From Burkholderiaceae bacterium (GTDB lineage Bacteria; Pseudomonadota; Gammaproteobacteria; Burkholderiales; Burkholderiaceae_B), in NCBI GenBank assembly GCA_004322135.1, contig SCSG01000008.1, forward strand, positions 124,001-188,000: 64,000 nt of DNA, in the 5' to 3' direction. The notes under the pieces are model-generated. The model had not been told where the DNA came from. It saw only the letters and a list, made by a program, of their open reading frames with translations, and did no database searches. Below, piece after piece: positions 10,098 through 19,462 of the stretch. Made by a program: the position numbers and the translations under genes. Each line of letters begins with the position of its first letter. Position 1 is the stretch's first letter.

Positions 10098-11879
10098 CTA
10101 CGGCCTTCGGGATGAAGCGTCAAGCAGAGCTTCCCCACTTTGATCCAGTGATTTCTTCAGGGCCGAATATCTTTCCAGTAATGATGATTTATACACCACG
10201 CCCAGCAATACCGGGCTATCGCCACGGCTGACGACCGGCAAACGCTCACCCGGGAAATTGACGAATTGTTCCTGTGCCTCGTCCAGGCTCGTATCGGGGT
10301 GCAAGGCCTTGACGAAATCCAAGCGTAACACGTCGCCGGCGCGCCGCTCCTGCACATCGCCATGCACCAGCAGCATGCTGGTTAAATCCTGTTGCGCAAT
10401 GACACCCTGGAACACATTGTTCTCATCCACCACATAGAGATATTTGACCGGATATTCCACGAACATCCGCGAGGCTTCCTTCAGCGGCGTCACCGTCCGC
10501 ACGACCGTCTGAGCGGGACGCACCAGCTCGGCCAGCTTTGTATGGCGCAGCCTGCGACGCACAGCAACATCACGTTCGCGCACCAGCATCACGTCATACA
10601 TGCCTACTTGCGCAATGACTCGCGACACGAAGTGCGCCAGCACGCAAGCCAGCATCAGCGGCACAACCGCCTGAAAATTGAGCGTCATCTCAAAAATCAT
10701 GAGAATGGCCATCAGTGGCGCCCCGGTTGCCGCCCCCAGAAAGGATCCCATCCCCACCAACGTGAACAGATACGGCGACACAGCCATGTTCGGCCAGATC
10801 AGCAAAACGGCCTGGCCGAACAACGAACCAAACGCCGCCCCCACGAAGATGGTTGGAGTAAAAATCCCGCCAATCGCCCCCGAGCCCACCGTAAACGCGG
10901 TCGCAGCCACCTTTGCCACCAGCATCAGCAACAAGGCCTGCCACGCCCACTGTTCGTGTACGAGAGACACCACGACACTGTACCCGTTGCCTCCTACCCG
11001 TGGCATAAACACAAGCAATACGCCCAGCAGCAGGCCGCCCAGCCCAAGACGCAACGGCAACGGCAAGTGCAAGCTGCGAAACCCGCGCCGGGTGGCATCC
11101 AGCAACTTGAGGAACTGGGGCGCAAGAACCCCCGAAACCATACCCAGCACCAAAAATGGCAACACATGATTCGCACCCGGCACCGTCCCCGTCATATTCA
11201 CCGGGTATGTCACGTAATAGTGCCCCGTCCAGCGCATGGTGATATTGGATAATGCCGCCGCGACAAGCAAAGGGCCAACGTTTTGTATGGCCACGGTGCC
11301 CAGTACTATCTCGGCAATGAAAAGCGCACCGGCTATGGGCGCACCGTATGCCGCGGCAACGCCTGCCGCCGCGCCGCAAGCCACCAGCAGGCGCAGCCGA
11401 ACCGTGTCAAAGCCGGCAAAGCGTCCAATGGCCGACGCGGCAAGGGAACCCAGGTGGACCATGGCGCCTTCTCGTCCGATGGAACCACCCGACGCCACGG
11501 ACGAAAGCGAGGACAAGGACCGAAGTAGACCCTGGCGAAGCGACAAGCGCCCGTCGCCAATGGCCACGGCCTCCATATAATCGGAATTACTGCTTGCCTT
11601 TATTTTTGACGCCCACCACAGCAGCGCCCCGGCGACCACGCCACCCAGCATGGGAAACACAATGCGGCCCCACGGCGGCAAGCTGTGCATGACACGCCCC
11701 ACCGAGCCGGATTCTCCGGTAAGCAGGTGCTGCACGAGCGAAATGCTTTCGCGAAACCCGATGGTTGCCAATGCTCCGAGGATTCCCGCGATCGCCGCCC
11801 ACACCAGCATTGCCGGAGGTGCCGACAACCATTCCCAATCCTTCAGGCGCTGACGCAGGGTGCGCAACACTTCACTCAT
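10098..11879 (-). CDS. clcB: ClC-family chloride channel or exchanger with C-terminal CBS domains (ClcB-like)
   Basis: A 593-residue membrane protein. The ClC core (about residues 20-440) shows SGGSIGREGAMVHLG, where the glutamate of GREG is the gating and proton-coupling residue, and GSGAIGGIFTPTIFVG, part of the anion pathway. The first selectivity motif (GSGIP in ClcA) is replaced by a DYMEA-type segment as in E. coli ClcB. The last 150 or so residues form two CBS domains, which ClcB of E. coli lacks. These usually bind adenine nucleotides and gate the channel. Transport of chloride is a family inference. It is divergent from the response regulator gene. Confidence 0.88.
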   Translation of the reverse strand: MSEVLRTLRQRLKDWEWLSAPPAMLVWAAIAGILGALATIGFRESISLVQHLLTGESGSVGRVMHSLPPWGRIVFPMLGGVVAGALLWWASKIKASSNSDYMEAVAIGDGRLSLRQGLLRSLSSLSSVASGGSIGREGAMVHLGSLAASAIGRFAGFDTVRLRLLVACGAAAGVAAAYGAPIAGALFIAEIVLGTVAIQNVGPLLVAAALSNITMRWTGHYYVTYPVNMTGTVPGANHVLPFLVLGMVSGVLAPQFLKLLDATRRGFRSLHLPLPLRLGLGGLLLGVLLVFMPRVGGNGYSVVVSLVHEQWAWQALLLMLVAKVAATAFTVGSGAIGGIFTPTIFVGAAFGSLFGQAVLLIWPNMAVSPYLFTLVGMGSFLGAATGAPLMAILMIFEMTLNFQAVVPLMLACVLAHFVSRVIAQVGMYDVMLVRERDVAVRRRLRHTKLAELVRPAQTVVRTVTPLKEASRMFVEYPVKYLYVVDENNVFQGVIAQQDLTSMLLVHGDVQERRAGDVLRLDFVKALHPDTSLDEAQEQFVNFPGERLPVVSRGDSPVLLGVVYKSSLLERYSALKKSLDQSGEALLDASSRRP

Positions 11880-11983
11880 TCATGCCCCATGTGGCGAGCG
11901 CAAACCGAAGTTCGCGGATCACAGGTATTTCAGTTTATTTCGTACGGCTTGCAAGCAGCGGCGCGGATAGGCACACTTGCACT

Positions 11984-12682
11984 ATGGACGAAACCCTTAT
12001 CAAAGTGCTGGTCGTGGATGACGACCCGGCGTTACGGCAGCTGCTGGCCGACTATCTTAACCGACACGGCTATGATACGCTTTTGGCCCCCGATGCCAGC
12101 GACCTCGAATCGCGCATCCAGCGCTTTAACCCCGACCTTGTCGTGCTGGACCGCATGCTGCCTGACTGCGACGGCGCCGATGCCTGCCGTCGTCTGCGCC
12201 AGCTGGGCGAAGACATCCCCATCATTCTGCTGACTGCACGCGACGAAACTGTAGACCGCGTCATTGGGCTTGAGGCCGGAGCCGACGACTACCTGGGAAA
12301 GCCTTTCGATCCACGCGAACTCCTGGCGCGGGTCGAAACTGTTCTGCGGCGCAAAAAGGGCGCTTCCGCACTAATCAAGGAAAAGCAGGTTGCCTTCGGA
12401 CCATTTGTCTTCGACCCGGCGACACGCATGCTTTTCCGAAGCGGCGAACCCATAAAACTTACCGGCGGCGAAGTCAATCTGCTCGAAGCGCTGGTCAACA
12501 ACGCCGGCAAGCCACTGTCACGCGACCGGCTGCTTGCCCTGGCGCGCGACGACGAAGGCGAACGCAATGACCGCGCCATCGACATCGCCATCCTGCGCCT
12601 GCGGCGGGCTATCGAAGACGACCCCAAGCAGCCACGCTGGATACAAACGGTCTGGGGCATTGGCTATCGTTTCTCGCCTTAA
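11984..12682 (+). CDS. OmpR-family DNA-binding response regulator
   Basis: A 232-residue two-domain regulator. The receiver domain has the acidic pocket DDD (residues 12-14), the phosphorylation site D56 in LVVLDRMLP, a conserved threonine in LLTARDE, and a lysine in GKPFDPRELLAR. The C-terminal winged-helix domain carries LTGGEVNLLEALV and ends with WIQTVWGIGYRF. The receiver is closest in wording to OmpR (VDRVIGLEAGADDY). A longer reading frame extends upstream to 11765, but the family alignment starts at the ATG at 11984. It is followed after 9 nt by its histidine kinase. The regulated genes are not evident. Confidence 0.92.
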   Translation: MDETLIKVLVVDDDPALRQLLADYLNRHGYDTLLAPDASDLESRIQRFNPDLVVLDRMLPDCDGADACRRLRQLGEDIPIILLTARDETVDRVIGLEAGADDYLGKPFDPRELLARVETVLRRKKGASALIKEKQVAFGPFVFDPATRMLFRSGEPIKLTGGEVNLLEALVNNAGKPLSRDRLLALARDDEGERNDRAIDIAILRLRRAIEDDPKQPRWIQTVWGIGYRFSP

Positions 12683-12691
12683 TCACCCTTC

Positions 12692-14197
12692 ATGCGGCGT
12701 CTTCTCCTATCTTTGCAATCCCTGCATGCCCGGCTCATCCTGCTGACGCTGGGCACGATTCTTCTCGTGCAGGCGGCCACACTGGCCACCGTCAACTACT
12801 ACCGGGAGAAACTCACACAGGACGTGACTGTTCAGGTAGTTGCCACCACAATACGCACCGTGCGTGCCGCACTGGCCACGGTACCTGCCGACGAACGTGC
12901 AGAATTCGTACGCCAGGCCTCGCATAACGAGTGGCACCTATGGTCGCGAGCCATCGCCCGAGAGCGCCGGGAAGCGCGGCTCGCCGGAGGGGGACACCAA
13001 GGGCAACCCGGCCGGCCCGCATCACTTCACGATGCACGCACCGAACTGCCTCCATCACCACTACCCCGCGACATGCGGCGCGACCTGAGGCTCTTCATCA
13101 ACGAACTGAACGCCAGGCTGAACGACGGTACCCGGGTCGGTCTGTCACGCGGACCAGTACCGCGACTGTACATTTCGCTCATCCCCGATTCACCGACGGC
13201 CAGCGCCGACCCCATCGACGAAGAACAAGCCCGGGACAACCGGGAGTGGCTGGTCATCCCCCTGGACCGCATCACACCGCCTGTGGCCACACCCATCATC
13301 CTCGTGTGGCTCTCGGGAATGGGCCTGCTGCTGCTGATTTCCGCTGCCTTTTCCTGGCATATCACGCGACCCATCACGAGGCTGGTCAAAGCCACCGATC
13401 AGCTGGCGGCAGGCCAGCCGCAGCGCGTCGTTCCATCAGGGCCATCGGAAATCCGCGCACTGGGCGAGCGCTTCAACGCCATGCTCGACACCATGGCCGA
13501 ATCCAACGCGGTGCGCCATACGCTGCTGGCTGGCCTGCCGCACGACCTGAAGGGACCGCTTTCGCGCATGTGGCTGCGCATCGAAATGATTGACGACTCG
13601 AACTTCAAAGAGGGAATACGCCAGGACATCCAGGACATGCAGCGCATGGTTGACCAGTTCATTGGGTTCGTGCGTGGCACCGACCCGACGACCTATCGGT
13701 TTGTACCCATAGACCTGGCAACGTGGCTGGACGAGCGCGTCGGAGCCTGGGAAAGCGCGGGCAGCGAAGTGCGGCTGGTCAAAACGCTACCGCCTCCACT
13801 GCCGGTAAACGCGGATCGCATTGCGCTGGGTCGGCTGCTTGACAACCTGATCACCAATGCCTTGAACCACGCAGTTCCTCCGGTTGAAATCGCCCTGGAC
13901 GCCGACAGCGAAAACGCCATCATCGTCATCGAAGACCACGGACCCGGCATTCCGGCAGACCGGCGCGCCGAGGCCTTGCGGCCATTCTCGCGCCTTGATA
14001 CCGCACGTACACGCACCGGATCGGTCGGCCTGGGGCTTGCACTGGCCAATGCCATTGCCGGCGCCCACGGTGGCACGCTGGCGCTGGGCGATTCACCCTC
14101 GGGCGGCCTGAAAATCACCATCACATTACCGCGAGCGGATCAGCCGCGGAATCGGGGCGGCGACGGTGGTTTGGACAAGCCGAACATGCGCCAGTAA
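12692..14197 (+). CDS. EnvZ-like sensor histidine kinase
   Basis: A 501-residue inner-membrane kinase. It has a first membrane helix at residues 12-34, a periplasmic sensor region of about 165 residues rich in basic and acidic residues, and a second helix at about 199-221. A HAMP domain (ITRPITRLV) follows, then the H-box with phospho-acceptor H284 in GLPHDLKGPLSR, the N-box LLDNLITNALNH (about 382-393), and G-boxes EDHGPGIP and GSVGLGLALAN. The H-box matches EnvZ more than other kinases. The gene partners the upstream response regulator. Its last 58 nt overlap, on the opposite strand, the end of cydB. Confidence 0.92.
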   Translation: MRRLLLSLQSLHARLILLTLGTILLVQAATLATVNYYREKLTQDVTVQVVATTIRTVRAALATVPADERAEFVRQASHNEWHLWSRAIARERREARLAGGGHQGQPGRPASLHDARTELPPSPLPRDMRRDLRLFINELNARLNDGTRVGLSRGPVPRLYISLIPDSPTASADPIDEEQARDNREWLVIPLDRITPPVATPIILVWLSGMGLLLLISAAFSWHITRPITRLVKATDQLAAGQPQRVVPSGPSEIRALGERFNAMLDTMAESNAVRHTLLAGLPHDLKGPLSRMWLRIEMIDDSNFKEGIRQDIQDMQRMVDQFIGFVRGTDPTTYRFVPIDLATWLDERVGAWESAGSEVRLVKTLPPPLPVNADRIALGRLLDNLITNALNHAVPPVEIALDADSENAIIVIEDHGPGIPADRRAEALRPFSRLDTARTRTGSVGLGLALANAIAGAHGGTLALGDSPSGGLKITITLPRADQPRNRGGDGGLDKPNMRQ

Positions 14198-15189
14198 ACC
14201 CAGATATTGAAAATCAGCACCACTGGCAAGGCCACGACCGACGCGGCAAGAATGAAGCGCAGCGAATCCACCGAAGCGGCCGCGTCCCAGATGGTAATGT
14301 CGTCGAGCACCAGGTACGGGAAAAAGCTGTAGCCCAGCCCGCCCAACGTTGCCAGAAATACCAACAGTGTCATGGCAAATGGCAGCGCCGTTGTGCGGTA
14401 GCTGCGATTAATCATGCGCTGCAAGCACATTTCTATTGTCACGAAACAAATCAGCAGCCCGCCCCACAGACTCACGACCAGCGGCCACTGCGGACCATCG
14501 CTCCATTTGAGGAACACGCCGGTGTTGGCAAAGGCCAGGACCACCGAAAGCCCCACTGTTCCGGCCGCCGCCCAGCGCACCACATGCCTGCCCCACATGA
14601 CCGCACGCACGCGCAGCTCGCCTCCCACGCGCATGATCAGCCACGAGGCTCCAAGCAGGCAATAGCCCAGCAGCACGCAAACACCAAGGAAAAGGGAGAA
14701 CCACACATAACCAATGTCGGTCTGATACGACACCACCAACTGCGCCAGCAGAATGCCATGGGCAACAGCCGTAACGAGCGACCCCACCGCAAAGCCCGCG
14801 AGCCAGTGCTTCTGCATTTCAATCGGTGCGCGCAGTCTCAGCTCAAACGATACGGAGCGCAACATCACTCCCAGAGCCAGCAGGCTCAAGGGCAGGTACA
14901 GCTGGCCCATGATGCTGCCCCAGGCATGTGGAAATACCGATACGAACAGCCCCATCCCGAGGAACAGCCAGAACTCGTTGGCATCGCGCCAGGGACTCAG
15001 CAGCGAGAGCATCCGCGGGCGCAACGGCGCCGGCGCAAACAATACGAGGCAGCCAACACCTATGTCGAAGCCGTCCAGTACCGTGCCGGCGACGATAGTC
15101 GCAAACAGCAAGCCCATGAATACCAAAGGCATCCAGAACGCTGGATCCTGCGCGCTGAACCCCAGAAGGCTGACGAGTGTGTCTATCAT
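14140..15189 (-). CDS. cydB: Cytochrome bd-type quinol oxidase subunit II-like protein (CydB)
   Basis: A 349-residue multi-pass membrane protein. The conserved TVLDGFDIGVG segment (about residues 36-46) and the SPWRDANEFW segment match the GFDMGVG and HWDGNQVW motifs of CydB. The C-terminus VYWRMFG also matches. The ATG at 15189 overlaps the cydA stop by four bases (ATGA), indicating translational coupling. The frame stays open upstream but runs inside cydA, so that extension was discarded. It is about 30 residues shorter than E. coli CydB. The partner CydA lacks heme ligands, so the pair may not be a functional oxidase. No cydX-like small gene is visible. Confidence 0.82.
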   Translation of the reverse strand: MIDTLVSLLGFSAQDPAFWMPLVFMGLLFATIVAGTVLDGFDIGVGCLVLFAPAPLRPRMLSLLSPWRDANEFWLFLGMGLFVSVFPHAWGSIMGQLYLPLSLLALGVMLRSVSFELRLRAPIEMQKHWLAGFAVGSLVTAVAHGILLAQLVVSYQTDIGYVWFSLFLGVCVLLGYCLLGASWLIMRVGGELRVRAVMWGRHVVRWAAAGTVGLSVVLAFANTGVFLKWSDGPQWPLVVSLWGGLLICFVTIEMCLQRMINRSYRTTALPFAMTLLVFLATLGGLGYSFFPYLVLDDITIWDAAASVDSLRFILAASVVALPVVLIFNIWVYWRMFGLSKPPSPPRFRG

Positions 15190-16526
15190 GCACGCCCCCG
15201 GCGCCGGGCGATCGGCACTACGCCGTAGCGCACGATATGTCCCAGCATCAAGAAGAAGCCATACAGCAACGCCGCATAAACCAACGTATAAACCACCAGT
15301 GCGCCAGCCAGTACATCTGAACTGGTGTCTCCCGTGATCTCGGCCAGCGTTATGGTTCCATTGACCGCGTACGGAGACAGGCCAAACAACGCATGACAGA
15401 TCATCTCCAGACTGAGAGCCCAACCCGAAAACGTCATGAACGCAATGGTGTGACGCCACCAGGCGGGCAACATCCCCGGATCAAACCCTTTTTTATACAG
15501 GCGGAAAAATGTCATCCACGCCAGAACGGCCATGAACAGGCCTGTTGCCAGCAACAGGCGAAATGACCAGAATGTCAGAGCAACCGGCGGAGCCATGCCC
15601 GAAAGCCGATCCAGCCCTATCAATTTTCCGCGGGCGTCCCGCGCCACCCAACGCTCACCCGTGTCATGCCATGCCACGGGGGCCAGATTCCGGCCGTCAG
15701 CCGCGTCCGGCCAGGCAAACATCACGAGATCGGGCGGTGCACCGCTGTGCCAGTAAGCCGCGGTTGCCGCTGCCTTGGAGGGTTGATGTCGAACCACCTG
15801 GTTGCCATAGCCTGCCACCATGAAAGCCAGCACAATGACCGCACCCATGGACAGAAACAGTCCAGTACGGAACGCCAGTTGCTCGCTCTCGTCCAGCGGG
15901 TGGCGCAGCGTCCAGCGCGCACTCACGCCCATCAGCAAAAAGGCCACGGTCAATGCGGCAATGGTCAGCAGCAGACCGAACATCCAGCCCCCGAACGGGT
16001 TGAAGATCACGTCATGCCAGTCGGACACCAAGTAGCGTCCTTCGAACAACGACGCGCCGGTGGGAGCCTGCATCCAGCCCTGCAACACCATCATCCAGGC
16101 GGCGGCGAACGTCACACCGAGGGCCACCATGAAAACCAGAACCGTATGAATGCGCTCGGAAACATAGCGTTGCCCGAACAGCATGGCTCCAAGAAAACAT
16201 GATTTGAAGATAAAGGTGGTCAGGATGGCGCCGGCCAGCAACGGCCCGCCCACGTCACCGATCTTGTCCATGAGCAGTGGCCACAGACTGCCCACCTGGA
16301 TCAGCACAGGCATGCTGGAAGCCAGCGTCAGCACCACAGCCAGGGCAAACACCCGGACCCAGAACCGGTATGCAGCGGTCCACCCCGGGTTATCGCTTAG
16401 CGACGCGCCGATCTTGAAAAACAGCAGTACCCAAGCCAACCCCAACTCTATAACGAGAAAGACCGAAAAAAAGCCTAGGCTCAGGAAAAACTGCGTCTGG
16501 GACAACCAGAGAGTCGCATTCGTCAT
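15186..16526 (-). CDS. CydA-like membrane protein lacking the heme ligands of cytochrome bd
   Basis: A 446-residue homologue of cytochrome bd subunit I, recognised from ungapped blocks: the TM1 segment starting LSQTQF, NGWMQ-like QGWMQAP, NPFGG, a degenerate Q-loop (RHQPSKAAATAAYW), and the FR (R323) before the C-terminal helices. My manual alignment places E. coli heme ligands H19, E99, E107, H186 and M393 at F20, A100, K108, L185 and L325. All are lost, and the GRQPW motif reads GLSPY. The start at 16526 was chosen because upstream codons lack family similarity. The membrane fold and pairing with CydB are clear. Oxidase activity is doubtful. Divergent from glnS. Confidence 0.75.
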   Translation of the reverse strand: MTNATLWLSQTQFFLSLGFFSVFLVIELGLAWVLLFFKIGASLSDNPGWTAAYRFWVRVFALAVVLTLASSMPVLIQVGSLWPLLMDKIGDVGGPLLAGAILTTFIFKSCFLGAMLFGQRYVSERIHTVLVFMVALGVTFAAAWMMVLQGWMQAPTGASLFEGRYLVSDWHDVIFNPFGGWMFGLLLTIAALTVAFLLMGVSARWTLRHPLDESEQLAFRTGLFLSMGAVIVLAFMVAGYGNQVVRHQPSKAAATAAYWHSGAPPDLVMFAWPDAADGRNLAPVAWHDTGERWVARDARGKLIGLDRLSGMAPPVALTFWSFRLLLATGLFMAVLAWMTFFRLYKKGFDPGMLPAWWRHTIAFMTFSGWALSLEMICHALFGLSPYAVNGTITLAEITGDTSSDVLAGALVVYTLVYAALLYGFFLMLGHIVRYGVVPIARRRGRA

Positions 16527-16701
16527 AATGTGCGCTAGTTTAAAGCGACTTTTGCCGCTGTGGACAGCCAGACTCTCAATCTTTTGATCGCCGGTTGACT
16601 TCAGGCAAGTTGCGCCACGCCAGGCACCCTGCCGGGGCAAGTGGTGCCGAACGTGGCAAAATGCTTACTTCACTGAAATTTTCAGCTTTTTCCGGCTTTG
16701 T

Positions 16702-18459
16702 ATGACATCCACCACCTCCACACCCCCAGCGTCCAATTTTTTGCGCACCATTATCGAGCAGGACCTGGCCAACGGCACGTACTCTGACAAGCGCTGGGCC
16801 GGCAAACCGGGCCCGGCCTCGGTGCAGAAGCAAGGCGCCCTGGACACGGCCAGAATACGCACACGCTTTCCACCCGAACCCAATGGCCACCTGCATATCG
16901 GCCATGCCAAGAGCATCTGCCTGAACTTCGGTCTGGCCCGCGATTACGGCGGCGCGTGCCATTTGCGCTTCGACGATACGAACCCTGAAAAAGAAAACGA
17001 CGAATACGTCAACGCCATCATCGACACGGTAAAGTGGCTGGGTTTCAGCTGGGAATTCCAGACCGAGACCAACCTCTACTACGCCAGCGACTACTTCGAT
17101 TACCTCTATGAGTTTGCGCAGGCACTTATCCGGTCGGGCGACGCCTACGTGGATGAGCAGACCTCCGAGCAAGTCCGCGCCACGCGCGGAACCCTGAAAG
17201 AAAAAGGCGTCAATTCGCCATGGCGCGACCGCCCCGCCGAAGAATCGTTGGCCCTGCTGGACGAAATGCGTGGGGGCAAACACCCCGACGGCAGCCTGAT
17301 CCTGCGCGCCAAGATCGACATGGGCTCACCCAACATGAATCTGCGCGACCCGGCGCTGTACCGCATCCGGCATGCTGAACACCACCGTACGGGCAGCAAA
17401 TGGTGCATCTATCCCATGTACACCTGGGCACACCCCGTCGAAGACGCGCTGGAGGGCATTACGCACAGCATCTGCACGCTTGAATTCGAAGACCAGCGCC
17501 CTTTCTACGACTGGATACTGGAAAAGCTGGCCGCGCTGGGGCAGCTGAATCACCCCCTGCCCCATCAATACGAATTCGCACGACTCAACCTCAGCTATGT
17601 AGTCACCAGCAAACGCAAGCTGCTCATGCTCGTGCAGGAAGGCTATGTAAGCGGCTGGGACGACCCACGGCTACCCACACTCGTGGGGTTGCGTCGACGT
17701 GGCTATACCCCTGAAGCCATTCGTCTGTTCTGCGAACGGCTGGGAGTGTCCAAGTCCAGTTCGCACATCAACCACAACATGCTTGAACAGGCGTTGCGCG
17801 ACGATCTGGACCCAAAAGCTGACCGACGGATCGCCGTGCTCGATCCCGTGAAGCTAGTCATCACTAACTACCCCGAAGGCCAAACCGAGCGCTGTGTTGC
17901 CCCCAGCAATCCGCACAACCCGGATAGCACGTCACGGGAATTTCCGTTCTCGCGCGAATTGTGGATTGAACGCGACGATTTCCTGGAAAACCCGCCCAAA
18001 AAGTATTTTCGCCTCTTTCCCGGCAACACAGTCCGCCTGAAGTATGGCTATACCGTCAAATGCACCGGCTGCCTCAAGGACGAAAACGGTCGCGTCACTG
18101 AAGTCCATGCCGAATACCTGGCGGATACCAAAAGCGGCTCGGCGGGAGCCAACGCCGTCAAAGTCAAGGGTACGATCACGTGGGTCAGTGCCGCGCACGC
18201 CATCAGGGCGGAAGTCCGACTCTACGACCGGTTGTTCACCGATCCGCACCCCGACAGCGGCAACAAGAACTTCCTGGACTCGCTCAACCCCAACTCGATC
18301 CAGACGGTCCAGGGATGGCTCGAACCGGGGACCCATGCGGATCCGGGTTCACTCTGGCAGTTCGAACGGTTGGGCTATTTTATTGCCGACACCATCGATT
18401 CGACGCGCGAACGGCCAGTCATCAACCGCGCCGTCACCTTGCGGGACGCCTGGATCTGA
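16702..18459 (+). CDS. glnS: Glutaminyl-tRNA synthetase
   Basis: A 585-residue class I aminoacyl-tRNA synthetase that charges tRNA-Gln. RTRFPPEPNGHLHIGHAKS (about residues 55-73) contains the HIGH signature, and VVTSKRKLL (about 296-304) is the KMSKS-type loop. The C-terminal part forms the two anticodon-binding beta-barrels (CTGCLKDENGRV, NRAVTLRDAW). Presence of GlnRS implies direct glutaminylation rather than sole use of the amidotransferase route. The length is slightly above that of E. coli (554) because of an N-terminal extension of about 20 residues. It is followed by the min operon. Confidence 0.97.
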   Translation: MTSTTSTPPASNFLRTIIEQDLANGTYSDKRWAGKPGPASVQKQGALDTARIRTRFPPEPNGHLHIGHAKSICLNFGLARDYGGACHLRFDDTNPEKENDEYVNAIIDTVKWLGFSWEFQTETNLYYASDYFDYLYEFAQALIRSGDAYVDEQTSEQVRATRGTLKEKGVNSPWRDRPAEESLALLDEMRGGKHPDGSLILRAKIDMGSPNMNLRDPALYRIRHAEHHRTGSKWCIYPMYTWAHPVEDALEGITHSICTLEFEDQRPFYDWILEKLAALGQLNHPLPHQYEFARLNLSYVVTSKRKLLMLVQEGYVSGWDDPRLPTLVGLRRRGYTPEAIRLFCERLGVSKSSSHINHNMLEQALRDDLDPKADRRIAVLDPVKLVITNYPEGQTERCVAPSNPHNPDSTSREFPFSRELWIERDDFLENPPKKYFRLFPGNTVRLKYGYTVKCTGCLKDENGRVTEVHAEYLADTKSGSAGANAVKVKGTITWVSAAHAIRAEVRLYDRLFTDPHPDSGNKNFLDSLNPNSIQTVQGWLEPGTHADPGSLWQFERLGYFIADTIDSTRERPVINRAVTLRDAWI

Positions 18460-18566
18460 AGCCCATGTCCGTGCTCATTTGCTCCATACCACAAATACAC
18501 TCCGCTTTACCCCGCCTTTCTGGTATTTTGTCGGGGATGGAAACCCAAACAAAATAAAGAAACCCC

Positions 18567-19340
18567 GTGAGTAAATCTAATCCACCCAAAAGCCCGGCGG
18601 CCCTGGACTTTAAAAGCGCCACACTTTACACCGTGCGCGTCGTGCTGCATGACCACAATCTTCCGGCGCTCGTGGCTGCGCTTGACCAACGCATGAGCGA
18701 CGCCGGTTCGTTGTTCGAAAACGAACCTGTGGTCATAGACGCCGCGGGCGTGGACGGCCTGGTCGAATGGGACGCCCTGATTCAGGCCTTGCGCGGGCAC
18801 GCCCTGCACCCCATCGGAGTCATCGCATCCCTCGACAACCTGGAAGCGGCACAGGCTTGCGGCCTGCCAGCTGTCGACCTTTCGGCAGCTCCCGTACGGC
18901 CAGTCAGTACTCCAGCACCAGACAAAGACGTTCCGGTCGTTGCCCCGATGGCGCCACCGCAATTAGCTACTCAGGATGTCACCTCCCCCATGGTGGCTCC
19001 TGCGGCCATGGTGGTCCATCACCAGTTGCGTTCAGGCCAGCGCATCTACGCGCGCAATACCGACCTGATCGTCATCGGCGTCGTGAACCGCGGCGCGGAA
19101 GTCATCGCAGACGGCAACATTCACGTGTACGGGGCCCTGCGTGGCAAGGCCATGGCCGGTGCGCGCGGCGATGCCAGCGCCCGCATCTTCACCACAAGTC
19201 TCGACCCCGAGCTGCTGGCCATCGCAGGGGTATACCGCGTCATAGAAACTCAACTGGATAAAAGCCTGCACAAGCAGGCGGCCATCGTGCGTCTTGAAGG
19301 CGACAGCCTGCACATCGCCAGCCTGGACTCACGCATATAG
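18567..19340 (+). CDS. minC: Septum site-determining protein MinC
   Basis: A 257-residue inhibitor of FtsZ ring formation, starting with GTG. The N-terminal domain (about 1-115) blocks FtsZ assembly. A proline- and valine-rich linker (about 113-150) follows. The C-terminal beta-helix domain carries the diagnostic segments [33 protein letters not shown] and [21 protein letters not shown], which bind MinD. MinD recruits it to the polar membrane. The ribosome binding site is weak. It is separated from minD by 122 nt, which may hold a second promoter (TTGATG and TACAAT at 15-nt spacing, weak evidence). Confidence 0.96.
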   Translation: MSKSNPPKSPAALDFKSATLYTVRVVLHDHNLPALVAALDQRMSDAGSLFENEPVVIDAAGVDGLVEWDALIQALRGHALHPIGVIASLDNLEAAQACGLPAVDLSAAPVRPVSTPAPDKDVPVVAPMAPPQLATQDVTSPMVAPAAMVVHHQLRSGQRIYARNTDLIVIGVVNRGAEVIADGNIHVYGALRGKAMAGARGDASARIFTTSLDPELLAIAGVYRVIETQLDKSLHKQAAIVRLEGDSLHIASLDSRI

Positions 19341-19462
19341 GCCACGCGAAAGACGACAAGTTTTGTTGCCAACGCACGACTAATTGATGGCTTTCCAAGC
19401 CCAGTACAATGCCTTTTTGCATTACGATTACGTGATTTATCAAAACTAGGGGATTCAATCAC

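Noticed and set aside
10392-11252. A 286-codon ORF antisense to clcB, rich in His and Gln
   Set aside because: A codon-bias shadow of the channel gene, with no domain and skewed composition.
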